Source: Caulobacter sp.
GTDB taxonomy: Bacteria; Pseudomonadota; Alphaproteobacteria; Caulobacterales; Caulobacteraceae
Assembly: GCA_030680355.1 (NCBI GenBank)
Contig: JAUXVF010000011.1
Span: 1-41,941, forward strand
Direction of reading: 5' to 3'
Length of the DNA: 41,941 bases
A program made the position numbers and the translations under genes. Shown in pieces: positions 1 through 7,281 of the stretch. Under the pieces are notes generated by a model. It searched no databases. It was not told the DNA's origin and saw nothing but the letters and a program-made list of their open reading frames with translations. Every line of letters begins with the position of its first letter. Position 1 is the first letter of the stretch.

Positions 1-398
<398 letters not shown>

Positions 399-440
399 AA
401 CCTGCTCCACGATCAGCGACACCGCTGACCACCAGATCGA

Positions 441-475
441 GCCCCTCGGCGGAAACGCCGGGGGGCTTTTTCTTT
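441..475 (+). terminator. Rho-independent terminator of tuf
   Basis: An 11-bp stem (441-451 with 456-466, one G-U pair) closed by a GAAA tetraloop is followed by TTTTTCTTT. It lies 43 bp after the tuf stop codon. The T-tract (468-475) is also the left copy of the 8-bp target duplication of the transposon, so the terminator survives the insertion intact. Confidence 0.9.
468..475 (+). repeat. Target site duplication, left copy
   Basis: TTTTCTTT directly precedes the left inverted repeat and is repeated exactly at 3106-3113. It is part of the tuf terminator T-tract. Confidence 0.9.
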
Positions 476-499
476 GGCGGTATTATACAATCCGTACCC
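476..499 (+). repeat. Left terminal inverted repeat of the transposon
   Basis: Begins GGCGGTATTATACAATCC and ends GTACCC. It is the reverse complement of 3082-3105 except at the fifth base. Read on the minus strand it contains an outward-facing TATAAT hexamer. Confidence 0.92.
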
Positions 500-558
500 A
501 AAATGCTTGCAAGCCATTGGGAAATATGAGACATTGAGGCATAAGCGAGGTTTGCCCG

Positions 559-1500
559 ATGTCCGTCCTGTCCGCCAAGCACTTCCACGATGAAAAGGCC
601 GCTTACGCCTTCGTGGAAGCTCGCGTGTGGCCCGAGGGTCCGGTGTGCCCCCATTGCGGCTGCTTCGAGCGCATTGGGCTGCTGAAGGGCAAGTCCACCC
701 GCATCGGCGTCCGCAAGTGCTACGACTGCCGCAAGCCCTTCACCGTGAAGGTGGGGACGATCTTCGAGGCGAGCAACATCAAGCTCCACGTCTGGCTTCA
801 GGCGATGTACCTGCTCTGCTCCAGCAAGAAGGGCTTCAGCGCCAACCAGCTTCACCGCACCCTTGGCGTGACCCTGAAAACCGCTTGGTTCATGGCGCAC
901 CGCGTTCGGGAGGCCATGCGTTCCGGCGACCTCGCCCCTTTCGGGGTGAACGGCGGGGCGGTGGAGGTTGATGAGACCTACATCGGCCGCGAGCCGGGCA
1001 AGCCGGTCAAGCGCGCCTTTCACCACAAGATGAAAGTGCTGACCCTCGTTGATCGCGAGACCGGCCGCGCGCGTTCTATGGTCGTGGACAACATTCGTCC
1101 CGCGACCATCGCCCCCATCGTCATGGAGAACCTCGCCAAAGAGGCTCGCCTTATGACGGACGAGGCCGGTCACTACATGAAGGTCGGCAAGGAATTTGCC
1201 GAGCACGGCGTCGTGCATCATGGCCGCGACGAGTATGTGAACCCCACGGATCGCACGATCCATACGAACACCATCGAGGGGTACTTCAGCGTCTTCAAGC
1301 GCGGCATGAAGGGGGTCTATCAGCACTGCGGAAAGCAGCACCTGCACCGCTACCTCGCCGAATACGACTTCCGCTACAGCGAGCGGGCCGCTTTGGGTGT
1401 GAGTGATCTGGCAAGGACTGATAAGGTTATCTCTGGGGTCGTCGGAAAGCGGCTGAAGTACCGGGACTCGTTGGGTCCGGCTCTCGCTTCCGGGGAGTAG
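559..1500 (+). CDS. IS1595-family transposase
   Basis: A 313-aa DDE-type transposase for the surrounding element. The N-terminal zinc ribbon uses C30, C33, C54 and C57 (CPHCG ... CYDCRKPF). The catalytic domain shows VEVDETYIG (D138), LMTDEAGHY (D201) and HTNTIEGYFSVFKRGMKG (N237, E240, K248), the DD-N-E/K arrangement of the IS1595 group rather than a plain DDE. Length is as expected and no frameshift is seen, so it is likely functional. The ATG at 559 follows a weak GAGG. The stop at 1498-1500 is only five bases before the first cargo gene, so transposase and cargo may share one transcript. Subgroup assignment (ISNwi1- or ISXO2-like) was not possible by eye. Confidence 0.93.
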   Translation: MSVLSAKHFHDEKAAYAFVEARVWPEGPVCPHCGCFERIGLLKGKSTRIGVRKCYDCRKPFTVKVGTIFEASNIKLHVWLQAMYLLCSSKKGFSANQLHRTLGVTLKTAWFMAHRVREAMRSGDLAPFGVNGGAVEVDETYIGREPGKPVKRAFHHKMKVLTLVDRETGRARSMVVDNIRPATIAPIVMENLAKEARLMTDEAGHYMKVGKEFAEHGVVHHGRDEYVNPTDRTIHTNTIEGYFSVFKRGMKGVYQHCGKQHLHRYLAEYDFRYSERAALGVSDLARTDKVISGVVGKRLKYRDSLGPALASGE

Positions 1501-1505
1501 GAAAA

Positions 1506-2246
1506 ATGTCTGGACGGAAGAAATACGTCTTCAAGATAAACGGCGGGCACACCGTAGAGACGTTCCCGATGGAACGGCTCGCGCTGTATCTTGCCGATCT
1601 CGCGAAGATGCTGGGAGAGCCGGAGAGCGTTCACTTCGTGGAGATCACGGAGGGCAGTAAGAAGCTGGCCTACGCCGTCGATGAGGCGGCCGATCTAATA
1701 GTGGAAGACCGCATCGAGCAGATCGCCCGAGGTGAGGCCGACGTTGTCTATATGGAGGCGTACCGCTCCCTGAATAAGCGGCTGCGCGAGGACCGGACGG
1801 AGGGTGAGATTTACCCGGAAGGCGGGGTCGCAATCCTGCCGTTTCCGGGGATCACCGCCCCTGCGCCCGTCGAGTTCAGCGGTATCCCGAAGGTCGGCCA
1901 TATCGACGGTGTTGTGATCCGCGTGGGCGGCCGGCGTGAAGAAATTCACATCATGGTTCAGGCAGAGAACGGCATCTTCAGCAAGTGCGTGACCAGCAAG
2001 GCCGTCGCCAAATTGCTGGCAAACCACATGTTCGACGATGAGCTTAGGCTTCATGGCTCCGGTCGTTGGAGCCGTGGCGAAACGGGCCAATGGACTCTGC
2101 AGAAGTTTGTTATCAGCCACTTCGAATTGCTGGATCAAACGCCGCTGAGCCAGGTCATCGCCGACGTTCGAGAGATGGGAAAAGACGCCTGGATTGGCGA
2201 CAATCTTTGGGCTGAAGCAACTGACATTCGCGGCAAGCCGAATTGA
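1506..2246 (+). CDS. Transposon cargo protein of unknown function (possible partner/antitoxin of PIN nuclease)
   Basis: A 246-aa protein with no membrane segment or signal peptide. The N-terminal region (residues ~16-60, ETFPMERLALYLADLAKMLG then HFVEITEGSKKLAY) looks like an alpha/beta module; the middle contains IPKVGHIDGVVIRVGGR; and the C-terminal third is rich in charged and aromatic residues (RLHGSGRWSR, FVISHFELLDQTPLSQV). I do not recognise a named family. Start ATG 1506 lies five bases after the transposase stop. Its stop codon overlaps the TTG start of the PIN gene, indicating translational coupling and probably linked function. By analogy with VapBC-like order (upstream antitoxin, downstream PIN toxin) it may neutralise the nuclease, but it is much larger than VapB antitoxins and no DNA-binding motif is evident. 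Confidence 0.8.
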   Translation: MSGRKKYVFKINGGHTVETFPMERLALYLADLAKMLGEPESVHFVEITEGSKKLAYAVDEAADLIVEDRIEQIARGEADVVYMEAYRSLNKRLREDRTEGEIYPEGGVAILPFPGITAPAPVEFSGIPKVGHIDGVVIRVGGRREEIHIMVQAENGIFSKCVTSKAVAKLLANHMFDDELRLHGSGRWSRGETGQWTLQKFVISHFELLDQTPLSQVIADVREMGKDAWIGDNLWAEATDIRGKPN

Positions 2247-2788
2247 GCGCCGCGTTCGATACGACCACGCTGCTCATAGCGATTGCTCCGGCAGAGCGGG
2301 TGAACACCAGCGTCGGGGGTGTGATAATTCCCGATGCGAAAGCCCGCGTAGATCACCTGATCGCCACGCTGGAAAAATCAAAGCAGCGGCTCATCATTCC
2401 CGTTCCCGCCCTCGCTGAAGCCCTTGTCAGTGTGGACCCAACGGTCGGCGGCCGGTTCGTCGAGCGGATGAGCAAGACCAGCTCTGTCTTTCTGGCGCCA
2501 TTCGACGTGCTGGAGGCGATGGAGGCCTCGGCCATGGCGGCTGAGGCTTTGCGCGGCGGCGACAAGCGCGGAGGCGCTACCGGGGACTATCAGAAGGTCA
2601 AGGTGGACCGGCAGATTGTCGCCATCGCGAAATTCCACGGCGCGTCGGTTATCTATTCGAACGACAAAGACGTTCGAACGCTGGGGAAGCGAGAGGGCAT
2701 AACCGTCATTGGCGTGGAGGAATTGCCGCTACCCGCCAAGCTAGTTCAACCGCCACTTCTGGAGCGCATGAATGGCGATGACAAGTAA
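2243..2788 (+). CDS. PIN-domain ribonuclease-like protein
   Basis: A 181-aa PIN-fold protein, the fold of VapC-type toxins that cleave RNA with metal ions. Candidate acidic active-site residues are D6 (AAFDTTTLL), E59 (IIPVPALAEAL), D122 (KVDRQIVAIAKFHGA) and D141/D143 (SNDKDVRTL), followed by the usual C-terminal strand ITVIGVEELP. It is somewhat longer than VapC (~130-140 aa) because of inserts at residues ~14-40 and ~100-118. It starts with TTG at 2243, overlapping the upstream stop by three bases, so it depends on upstream translation, a common way to hold toxin below its partner. All candidate catalytic acids are present, so it is probably active. The target (tRNA, mRNA or other) cannot be told. 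Confidence 0.82.
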   Translation: MSAAFDTTTLLIAIAPAERVNTSVGGVIIPDAKARVDHLIATLEKSKQRLIIPVPALAEALVSVDPTVGGRFVERMSKTSSVFLAPFDVLEAMEASAMAAEALRGGDKRGGATGDYQKVKVDRQIVAIAKFHGASVIYSNDKDVRTLGKREGITVIGVEELPLPAKLVQPPLLERMNGDDK

Positions 2789-2945
2789 GGACAAGTTCAT
2801 AGCGGCCGCCCGCGACGCCGGGTGCGACGAGACCGGAGAGACCTTCGAGCGGGTGTTTGCCGCCGTGGTCCCGGCAAAGCGCCCTGAGCGTAAGCCCGAC
2901 GAGAAGCCCGCGCCCAAGCGCCGCGCCAAGCGGAAGCCAGCATGA
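2772..2945 (+). CDS. Small Lys/Arg-rich cargo protein (57 aa)
   Basis: Starts at ATG 2772, overlapping the end of the PIN gene by 17 bases, and ends at TGA 2943-2945. The N-terminal half (KFIAAARDAGCDETGETFER) could form an amphipathic helix. The C-terminal 22 residues are almost all Lys, Arg, Pro and Glu (PERKPDEKPAPKRRAKRKP), suggesting nucleic-acid contact or a flexible tether. No known family is recognised. Support comes from tight packing in a four-gene overlapping series and from an ATGA overlap with the next ORF. Confidence 0.6.
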   Translation: MAMTSKDKFIAAARDAGCDETGETFERVFAAVVPAKRPERKPDEKPAPKRRAKRKPA

Positions 2946-3073
2946 ACGGCTGGCAGACGCTCGTCGCCCTTGGTATGGGCGCTGCCGCCGTCGGGCTGCT
3001 CTACAACATCTACCTAGAGGTCCGATCTATCCGCCGAATGATGAACCGGGATCGGGACATTCCCCCCGACTGA
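2942..3073 (+). CDS. Small single-pass membrane protein (43 aa)
   Basis: Begins at ATG 2942 within an ATGA overlap with the preceding ORF and ends nine bases before the right inverted repeat. Residues ~6-25 (TLVALGMGAAAVGLLYNIYL) form one hydrophobic helix, followed by a basic tail (RSIRRMMNRDR), so an N-out/C-in membrane peptide is likely. Small hydrophobic peptides occur as holin-like or type I toxins, membrane anchors and regulators; which applies here is unknown. Its reality is inferred from the overlap and the clear transmembrane pattern. Confidence 0.58.
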   Translation: MNGWQTLVALGMGAAAVGLLYNIYLEVRSIRRMMNRDRDIPPD

Positions 3074-3081
3074 TCGGGCGC

Positions 3082-3105
3082 GGGTACGGATTGTATAATA
3101 TCGCC
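3082..3105 (+). repeat. Right terminal inverted repeat of the transposon
   Basis: Starts GGGTACGGATTGTATAAT and ends ATCGCC. It is the partner of 476-499. It contains a perfect TATAAT (3094-3099) pointing out of the element toward the gene at 3211, but no good -35 hexamer at the expected distance. Confidence 0.92.
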
Positions 3106-3113
3106 TTTTCTTT
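3106..3113 (+). repeat. Target site duplication, right copy
   Basis: TTTTCTTT immediately after the right inverted repeat, identical to 468-475. Confidence 0.9.
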
Positions 3114-3210
3114 GGGGCCTTAACCGGAGGTTTGTCCGGACCTGTCAGTCTGCCCACGCCTGAAACGGGTATGGCTCGCGATACAGGCGAGGCGGCAGGG
3201 GAGATCCAGA

Positions 3211-4377
3211 TTGGCGCGCGGCCTATCCATAGAGACCATCACGCCTGGCGAGCTGTCGCCGGAAGAGATCGCGCTCTGGATCCGCTTCGTCAGGGCCGAC
3301 GCCCGCTATGCCTCGCCCTATTTCCATCCCCGGTTCACCCAGATCGCTGGCGAGGTGGCCCCGGGCGCCAGGGTCGCCATCCTCCAGCGGGGCGGTGAGA
3401 TCGTCGGCTTCTTTCCTCATCAGCTTCGCGGCGCCGCGGCCCAGCCGATCGGCGCGCCCCTCAATGACTATCACGGCGTCATCGCCCGTCCCGGCGCGGC
3501 GCCGTCGCTCGACCAGCTGCCGGCCCTGATCGGCGCCGGGTCGCTGACCGTCAACGGCTGGATCGGCGACGGGGGAGGCGATGGCCTTGCGCGCAGAACC
3601 CTGCAGGCGGATCTGTCGGCCGGATGGTCGACCTATGACGCCGAACGGCGCGGCGGCTGGCGGAAGTTCTTCCGCGACAAGGACCGGGCGCGCCGGGCGC
3701 TGGAACGCGACCATGGCGAGGTGCGGCTGTCGCTCGACCGCCCGGGTTCCGCGGACCTTGACCGGCTGATCAGTCTCAAGAGCGCGCAATACCGCCGGTC
3801 CGGGCGACACGACATCTTCGCCTGCGGCTGGACCGTCGATTTGCTCAAGGCGCTGGCGACGGTCCAGGAGCCCGGTTTCGGGGCCAGGCTGGCGGTGCTG
3901 GAAGCGGGCGGCGAGGGCGTCGCCTTCGAATACGGTCTGTGGGCCGGCGACCGCCACCATTTCTGGCTGCCGGCCTATGAAACCCACGTCGCCCGCTATT
4001 CTCCGGGCATGCTGCTCAGCCTCGACACCATGCGTCATCTCTCCGCCCGTGGCGCGGCGGTGTTCGACTTTGGATTCGAGGGGGAGGGTTACAAGAAGTA
4101 TTTCTGCAATCGCTCGACCTCGGTGATCGAGGGCGCCGTTCATCAGCCGGGCTTCGCCGACGCGATGACGGCGGCCTTTTCCATGGCCGGTGCGGCCGGA
4201 GCGCTGGAAGCGGGCGAAGCCATGGCGCGCGCCGATCTCGGCCAGAGCCTGCGCCGCCGCTGGGCCGCCATCAACGCCTGCGAGACCACGATCGGCGGAC
4301 GGGTGCGCGGAGTCGCCGCCGCCGCAGCGGCCGCGGTTGTCCGGGCCGTCTCGCCGCCCGCGAACCCAATATCCTAG
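3211..4377 (+). CDS. CelD/BcsL-like GNAT-fold acetyltransferase
   Basis: A 388-aa protein resembling the Acetyltransf_6 (CelD/BcsL, BioF2-like) group, cytoplasmic acyltransferases often linked to polysaccharide or envelope modification. The second GNAT domain (~residues 150-300) carries SLKSAQYRRSGRHDIF, then HHFWLPAYETHVARYSPGMLL and FDFGFEGEGYKKYF, the usual family signature of a tyrosine-rich strand, SPG loop and FDFG-x-YK motif. The start is TTG at 3211, preceded by AGGGGAGA about five bases upstream; no better ATG is near. The C-terminal ~60 residues are Ala-rich and not part of the domain. Its stop codon lies in the ribosome-binding site of the next gene. The substrate is unknown. Confidence 0.85.
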   Translation: MARGLSIETITPGELSPEEIALWIRFVRADARYASPYFHPRFTQIAGEVAPGARVAILQRGGEIVGFFPHQLRGAAAQPIGAPLNDYHGVIARPGAAPSLDQLPALIGAGSLTVNGWIGDGGGDGLARRTLQADLSAGWSTYDAERRGGWRKFFRDKDRARRALERDHGEVRLSLDRPGSADLDRLISLKSAQYRRSGRHDIFACGWTVDLLKALATVQEPGFGARLAVLEAGGEGVAFEYGLWAGDRHHFWLPAYETHVARYSPGMLLSLDTMRHLSARGAAVFDFGFEGEGYKKYFCNRSTSVIEGAVHQPGFADAMTAAFSMAGAAGALEAGEAMARADLGQSLRRRWAAINACETTIGGRVRGVAAAAAAAVVRAVSPPANPIS

Positions 4378-4386
4378 GAGCGCGTC

Positions 4387-5253
4387 ATGCCGTTTCCAAC
4401 CGAACCGAAGACGTTCAGCCACGGGCTGGCCGATCGGGGCCTGGCCTCCGACGAGGCCTTGGCGGCCCTGCTGGATCGCTATCCGGAGGATCTGTTCGAC
4501 ATCAATATCTACAGCTTCGATGACCGCGGCCAGTTCAGCCTGACGACCGGCTCGCGCGGCAAGGCTGACGGGGCGACCCTGCTGCGGGAGATCAAGGCCG
4601 GGCGGGTCTGGGTCAATCTTCGCGATATCGAGCTGAATCATCCCGACCTCTGGGGGCCGGCCTTTGAGGCCCTTGAGGCCCTGACCGGCGAGATGGGCGT
4701 GCGGCCGGTGAAGGCCACGGGACAGATGATCCTGTCGGCGCCCGCCGCCCGCGTGCCCTACCATTTCGACGCCGCCGCCGTGGTGCTGTTCCATCTGCGC
4801 GGCCGCAAGCGAATCTACATCTATCCGACCGACGAGGCGCATCTCCCACAGACCGGCATGGAGAAGACCATCATGCGGACCACCACCGAGGAGCTGCCCT
4901 ACGATCTGACCATGGACGCCAACGCCTGCCGTCTGGACCTGCAGGCCGGCGAGGCGGTGACCTGGCCGCTCTACGCGCCGCACCGGGTGGAGAATCTCGG
5001 CGAGTTCAACGTCTCCCTGTCGGTCGACTTCCAGACCTGGGGCAGCCGCATGACCCGCGGCGCCCATTTCGCCAACGGGGTTCTGCGGCGCTGGGGCCTG
5101 ACGCCGGCGGCCATGGCCTCGACGCCGATGGCGGCGCGGGCGGCGCTCTGGGCCTGTTCACTGGCCATGAAGCAGGCCAATCTGGCCGAGAACCGGATCC
5201 GTGATTTTGAACGCAGCTTCCAACTCGGCGACGCCGACCGCGCCGCGGTCTGA
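4387..5253 (+). CDS. Cupin/JmjC-like domain protein (putative Fe(II)/2-oxoglutarate oxygenase)
   Basis: A 288-aa protein with a double-stranded beta-helix core. Candidate metal ligands are H126 and D128 (PYHFDAAAV, an HxD motif) and H199 (LYAPHRVEN), the facial triad of JmjC/cupin_8 hydroxylases. Between them is the expected FHLRGRKRIYIYP strand pair. It starts at ATG 4387 after AGGAG overlapping the stop of the acetyltransferase gene, so the two are probably co-transcribed and translationally coupled. It could hydroxylate a protein, small molecule or glycan modified by its neighbour; no substrate can be inferred. Its 3' end overlaps the regulator gene by about 53 bases. Confidence 0.78.
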   Translation: MPFPTEPKTFSHGLADRGLASDEALAALLDRYPEDLFDINIYSFDDRGQFSLTTGSRGKADGATLLREIKAGRVWVNLRDIELNHPDLWGPAFEALEALTGEMGVRPVKATGQMILSAPAARVPYHFDAAAVVLFHLRGRKRIYIYPTDEAHLPQTGMEKTIMRTTTEELPYDLTMDANACRLDLQAGEAVTWPLYAPHRVENLGEFNVSLSVDFQTWGSRMTRGAHFANGVLRRWGLTPAAMASTPMAARAALWACSLAMKQANLAENRIRDFERSFQLGDADRAAV

Positions 5254-6037
5254 AGAAACCTTCAGGGGCCTCCTCCGTGACTGGCGCCGCCGACGGTTGC
5301 TGGACCGCCGCGGGCTGGCCCGGGCGGCCGGACTTTCGACCGCGCGTCTGGCCGAAATTGAAAGCGCAGGGCGGGGGCCGGACAAGGCGGAACTCGCCGC
5401 TCTGGCCGTCGCCCTCGGCCTGTCCCTGGCCGACAGCAACGCCCTGATCGCGGCGGCTGGACAGGCGCCCGTATATAGAGTGTCGGATCTGGCCGCACCG
5501 GCCATGGCCGAGGCCCGGCGGGCGATCACCTTTCTGCTGTCGCGCCATGAGCCGTTTCCGGCGATCGTCACTGACCACCACTGGGAGGTCCTGGCCGCCA
5601 ATGACGCCGCCCAGCGCCTGTTCCGGATGATGCTCGGCGAAGCCCGCGTGGCGCGGCCGATGAATCTGATGCGGCTGTTCCTGGCCCCCGACGAACTGCG
5701 ACGTCACATCGTCAACTGGCCGGCCCTGGCCGGCGTCCTGTTGTCGCGGGTCCGGCGCGACGCCGCCGCCGCGCCGGACGATGATCGCCTGCGGTCGCTC
5801 TGGCGCGAGTTGCGCGACTATCCCGACGCCGCCGCCGCCGCGATGCTGGATCCGCCCCCGGGCGCCCTGTGCGAGGTGCGGTTCGCCGCCCAGGGGCGCG
5901 AGCTGGGTCTGATCGGCACGGTCAGCGCCTTCGCCGCGCCTCTGGACGTCACCCTTGAGCAGCTGCGCATCGAGGCCTTCATCCCGGCCGACGACGCCTC
6001 CGAAGCGCTGTTGTTCGGCCTCGCCGGCCAGGCCTGA
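5201..6037 (+). CDS. XRE-family regulator with MmyB-like ligand-binding domain
   Basis: A 278-aa transcription factor. Residues ~20-75 form a helix-turn-helix (LLRDWRRRRLLDRRGLARAA then STARLAEIESAGRGP). The C-terminal part contains HEPFPAIVTDHHWEVLAANDAA, close to the PAS-like domain of MmyB-type regulators (MLTR_LBD), which bind small hydrophobic ligands. The start is GTG at 5201, overlapping the cupin gene by 53 bases in another frame. A start further in is possible, but residues before ~17 are not conserved-looking. Being last in a three-gene set, it may regulate that set or the secreted protein gene that follows; a palindrome lies at 6056-6073. Confidence 0.87.
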   Translation: MILNAASNSATPTAPRSEETFRGLLRDWRRRRLLDRRGLARAAGLSTARLAEIESAGRGPDKAELAALAVALGLSLADSNALIAAAGQAPVYRVSDLAAPAMAEARRAITFLLSRHEPFPAIVTDHHWEVLAANDAAQRLFRMMLGEARVARPMNLMRLFLAPDELRRHIVNWPALAGVLLSRVRRDAAAAPDDDRLRSLWRELRDYPDAAAAAMLDPPPGALCEVRFAAQGRELGLIGTVSAFAAPLDVTLEQLRIEAFIPADDASEALLFGLAGQA

Positions 6038-6055
6038 GAGGCCGTCGACGGGCCG

Positions 6056-6073
6056 CATGACAGGCTTGTCATG
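6056..6073 (+). promoter_or_regulatory. Palindrome overlapping a possible -35 box (candidate operator)
   Basis: CATGACA-GGCT-TGTCATG has perfect 7-bp arms. TTGTCAT at 6066-6072 within it resembles a Caulobacter-type -35 box, with a weak GCTGTCTG (6086-6093) at -10 distance. It lies 19 bp after the XRE regulator gene and 75 bp before the DUF2807-like gene, so it could be that regulator's site. No binding data exist in the sequence itself. Confidence 0.45.
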
Positions 6074-6147
6074 ACCGCGAATTAAGCTGTCTGGAGCGTC
6101 CCGGCGGCCTAGCGTCTCGCCATAACGCATTATGGGGAGAAGATCCG

Positions 6148-7002
6148 ATGCGCATGTTTCTGACATTTGGCGTGGCCGCCGCCGCCCTGCTCGCCGCCGG
6201 CGCGGCCCAGGCCAAAGACCCTTCGGTTCGGATCAAGGACGCGGCCGCCCGTGTCGTGGTGATTCCGGAAAACCGCACCGACGTGAAGGTCGAGGTGCTG
6301 ACCACCAACCCCGGGCTGCCCCTGACCATCCGGGCCGAGGCGGGGCGGACGGTCGTCGACGGCGGCCTGTCGTCGCGGGCGATCAGGAATTGTCGAACCA
6401 TCAACGGCGTGGCCAGCGTGACGGTCCGGCACAAGACGTATGAATGGGCCGACCTGCCCCAGGTCGTGGTCCGGGTGCCGATGAACGCCAGTATCGGCGC
6501 CGACGGCGCCGTGTTCGGCAGCGTCGGCCGGACCGACAGCCTTGAACTGTCCAACGCCGGCTGCGGCGACTGGACGGTCGGCAATGTCGGCGGCGCCCTG
6601 AAAATCAGGATCGCCGGCTCTGGCGATACGATGGCCGGGTCAGCCGGCTCTGCGGGAATCAACATCGCCGGCTCCGGCGATGTGCAGACCGGGGCGATCG
6701 CCGGCGCGCTTGACGTATCGATCGCCGGTTCCGGCGATGTCGAGGCGGCCTCGGTGACCGGCGACGTGTCGGCCAGGATCGCCGGCTCGGGCGATGTCAG
6801 GGTCCGGGGCGGCAAGGGTGGCGCGTTGAACGCCTCCATCGCCGGCTCGGGCGATGTTGTGTTCGAGGGAACCGTCAACAGCGTCAGCGCCAAGATCGCC
6901 GGTTCGGGCGACGTCAGGGTCGCCGGCGTTTCGGGCTCGGTGAGCAAACAGGTCGTCGGCTCCGGGACGGTGATCGTCGGCGCGATCGGATCGGACGACT
7001 AG
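6148..7002 (+). CDS. Secreted DUF2807-like GSGD-repeat protein
   Basis: A 284-aa protein with a signal peptide (cleavage likely after AAQA, residue 22). From about residue 155 it contains seven imperfect repeats of 18-25 residues centred on IAGSGDV, the last degenerate (VVGSGTV). This spacing predicts a right-handed parallel beta-helix as in DUF2807 (putative auto-transporter adhesin, head GIN domain) proteins. It is exported to the periplasm or surface; no transporter barrel domain is attached. ATG 6148 is preceded by GGGGAGA. Function is not known; structural or adhesive roles are possible. Confidence 0.82.
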   Translation: MRMFLTFGVAAAALLAAGAAQAKDPSVRIKDAAARVVVIPENRTDVKVEVLTTNPGLPLTIRAEAGRTVVDGGLSSRAIRNCRTINGVASVTVRHKTYEWADLPQVVVRVPMNASIGADGAVFGSVGRTDSLELSNAGCGDWTVGNVGGALKIRIAGSGDTMAGSAGSAGINIAGSGDVQTGAIAGALDVSIAGSGDVEAASVTGDVSARIAGSGDVRVRGGKGGALNASIAGSGDVVFEGTVNSVSAKIAGSGDVRVAGVSGSVSKQVVGSGTVIVGAIGSDD

Positions 7003-7070
7003 AGCCCCCCAAACAGGGCATGGGCGGGCTCCGGCTCGCCCCTAGGGTGATTTCGCGCGGAACCCACCAT

Positions 7071-7096
7071 CTGTCCCTGTCGTCGTTCAGGGACAG
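7071..7096 (+). other. Hairpin downstream of the DUF2807-like gene
   Basis: CTGTCCCTG (7071-7079) pairs perfectly with CAGGGACAG (7088-7096) across an 8-base loop. No T-tract follows. It may protect the 3' end of the 6148-7002 transcript. The remainder of 7003-7192 shows no other structure I can support. Confidence 0.4.
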
Positions 7097-7192
7097 GCCG
7101 GGCGCGGGTTTGCCCGCCACCGGCCGGTGTCATCCCTCCAAGGGCGCCGGTCGGCTGGGTTCCGCCACTTGCCGCCGTAGGCCTCAAACATC

Positions 7193-7221
7193 AAAGCCCC
7201 GGAGCCAGGCTCCGGGGCTTT
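7193..7221. terminator. Bidirectional rho-independent terminator
   Basis: AAAGCCCCGGAG (7193-7204) pairs with CTCCGGGGCTTT (7210-7221). It sits between the convergent genes 6148-7002 (+) and 7282-8037 (-). The A/T ends give short U-tracts on both strands, so it can serve both. Confidence 0.8.
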
Positions 7222-7281
7222 GTCGTTGCGCCCCGCCCAGGCCGGGGAGGGCCGGGGAGGGACGCCGCGAGGGCGGTGCGC

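Larger units (their letters stand above)
476..3105 (+). mobile_element. IS1595-family transposon with four cargo genes (2,630 bp)
   Basis: The element is bounded by 24-bp inverted repeats at 476-499 and 3082-3105 that differ at one position (5th base, G versus A). It is flanked by direct repeats TTTTCTTT at 468-475 and 3106-3113. Eight-base duplications are typical of the IS1595 family, which agrees with the transposase at 559-1500. Downstream of the transposase and in the same orientation lie four cargo ORFs with overlapping ends (1506-3073), filling the element almost to its right end. All reading frames look intact and the ends are near-perfect, so the insertion is probably recent and possibly still mobile. 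Confidence 0.93.

Noticed and set aside
3223..5067. 614-aa minus-strand open frame opposite the acetyltransferase and cupin genes
   Set aside because: No recognisable domain, shadow composition, and the plus-strand genes have clear family motifs and ribosome-binding sites.
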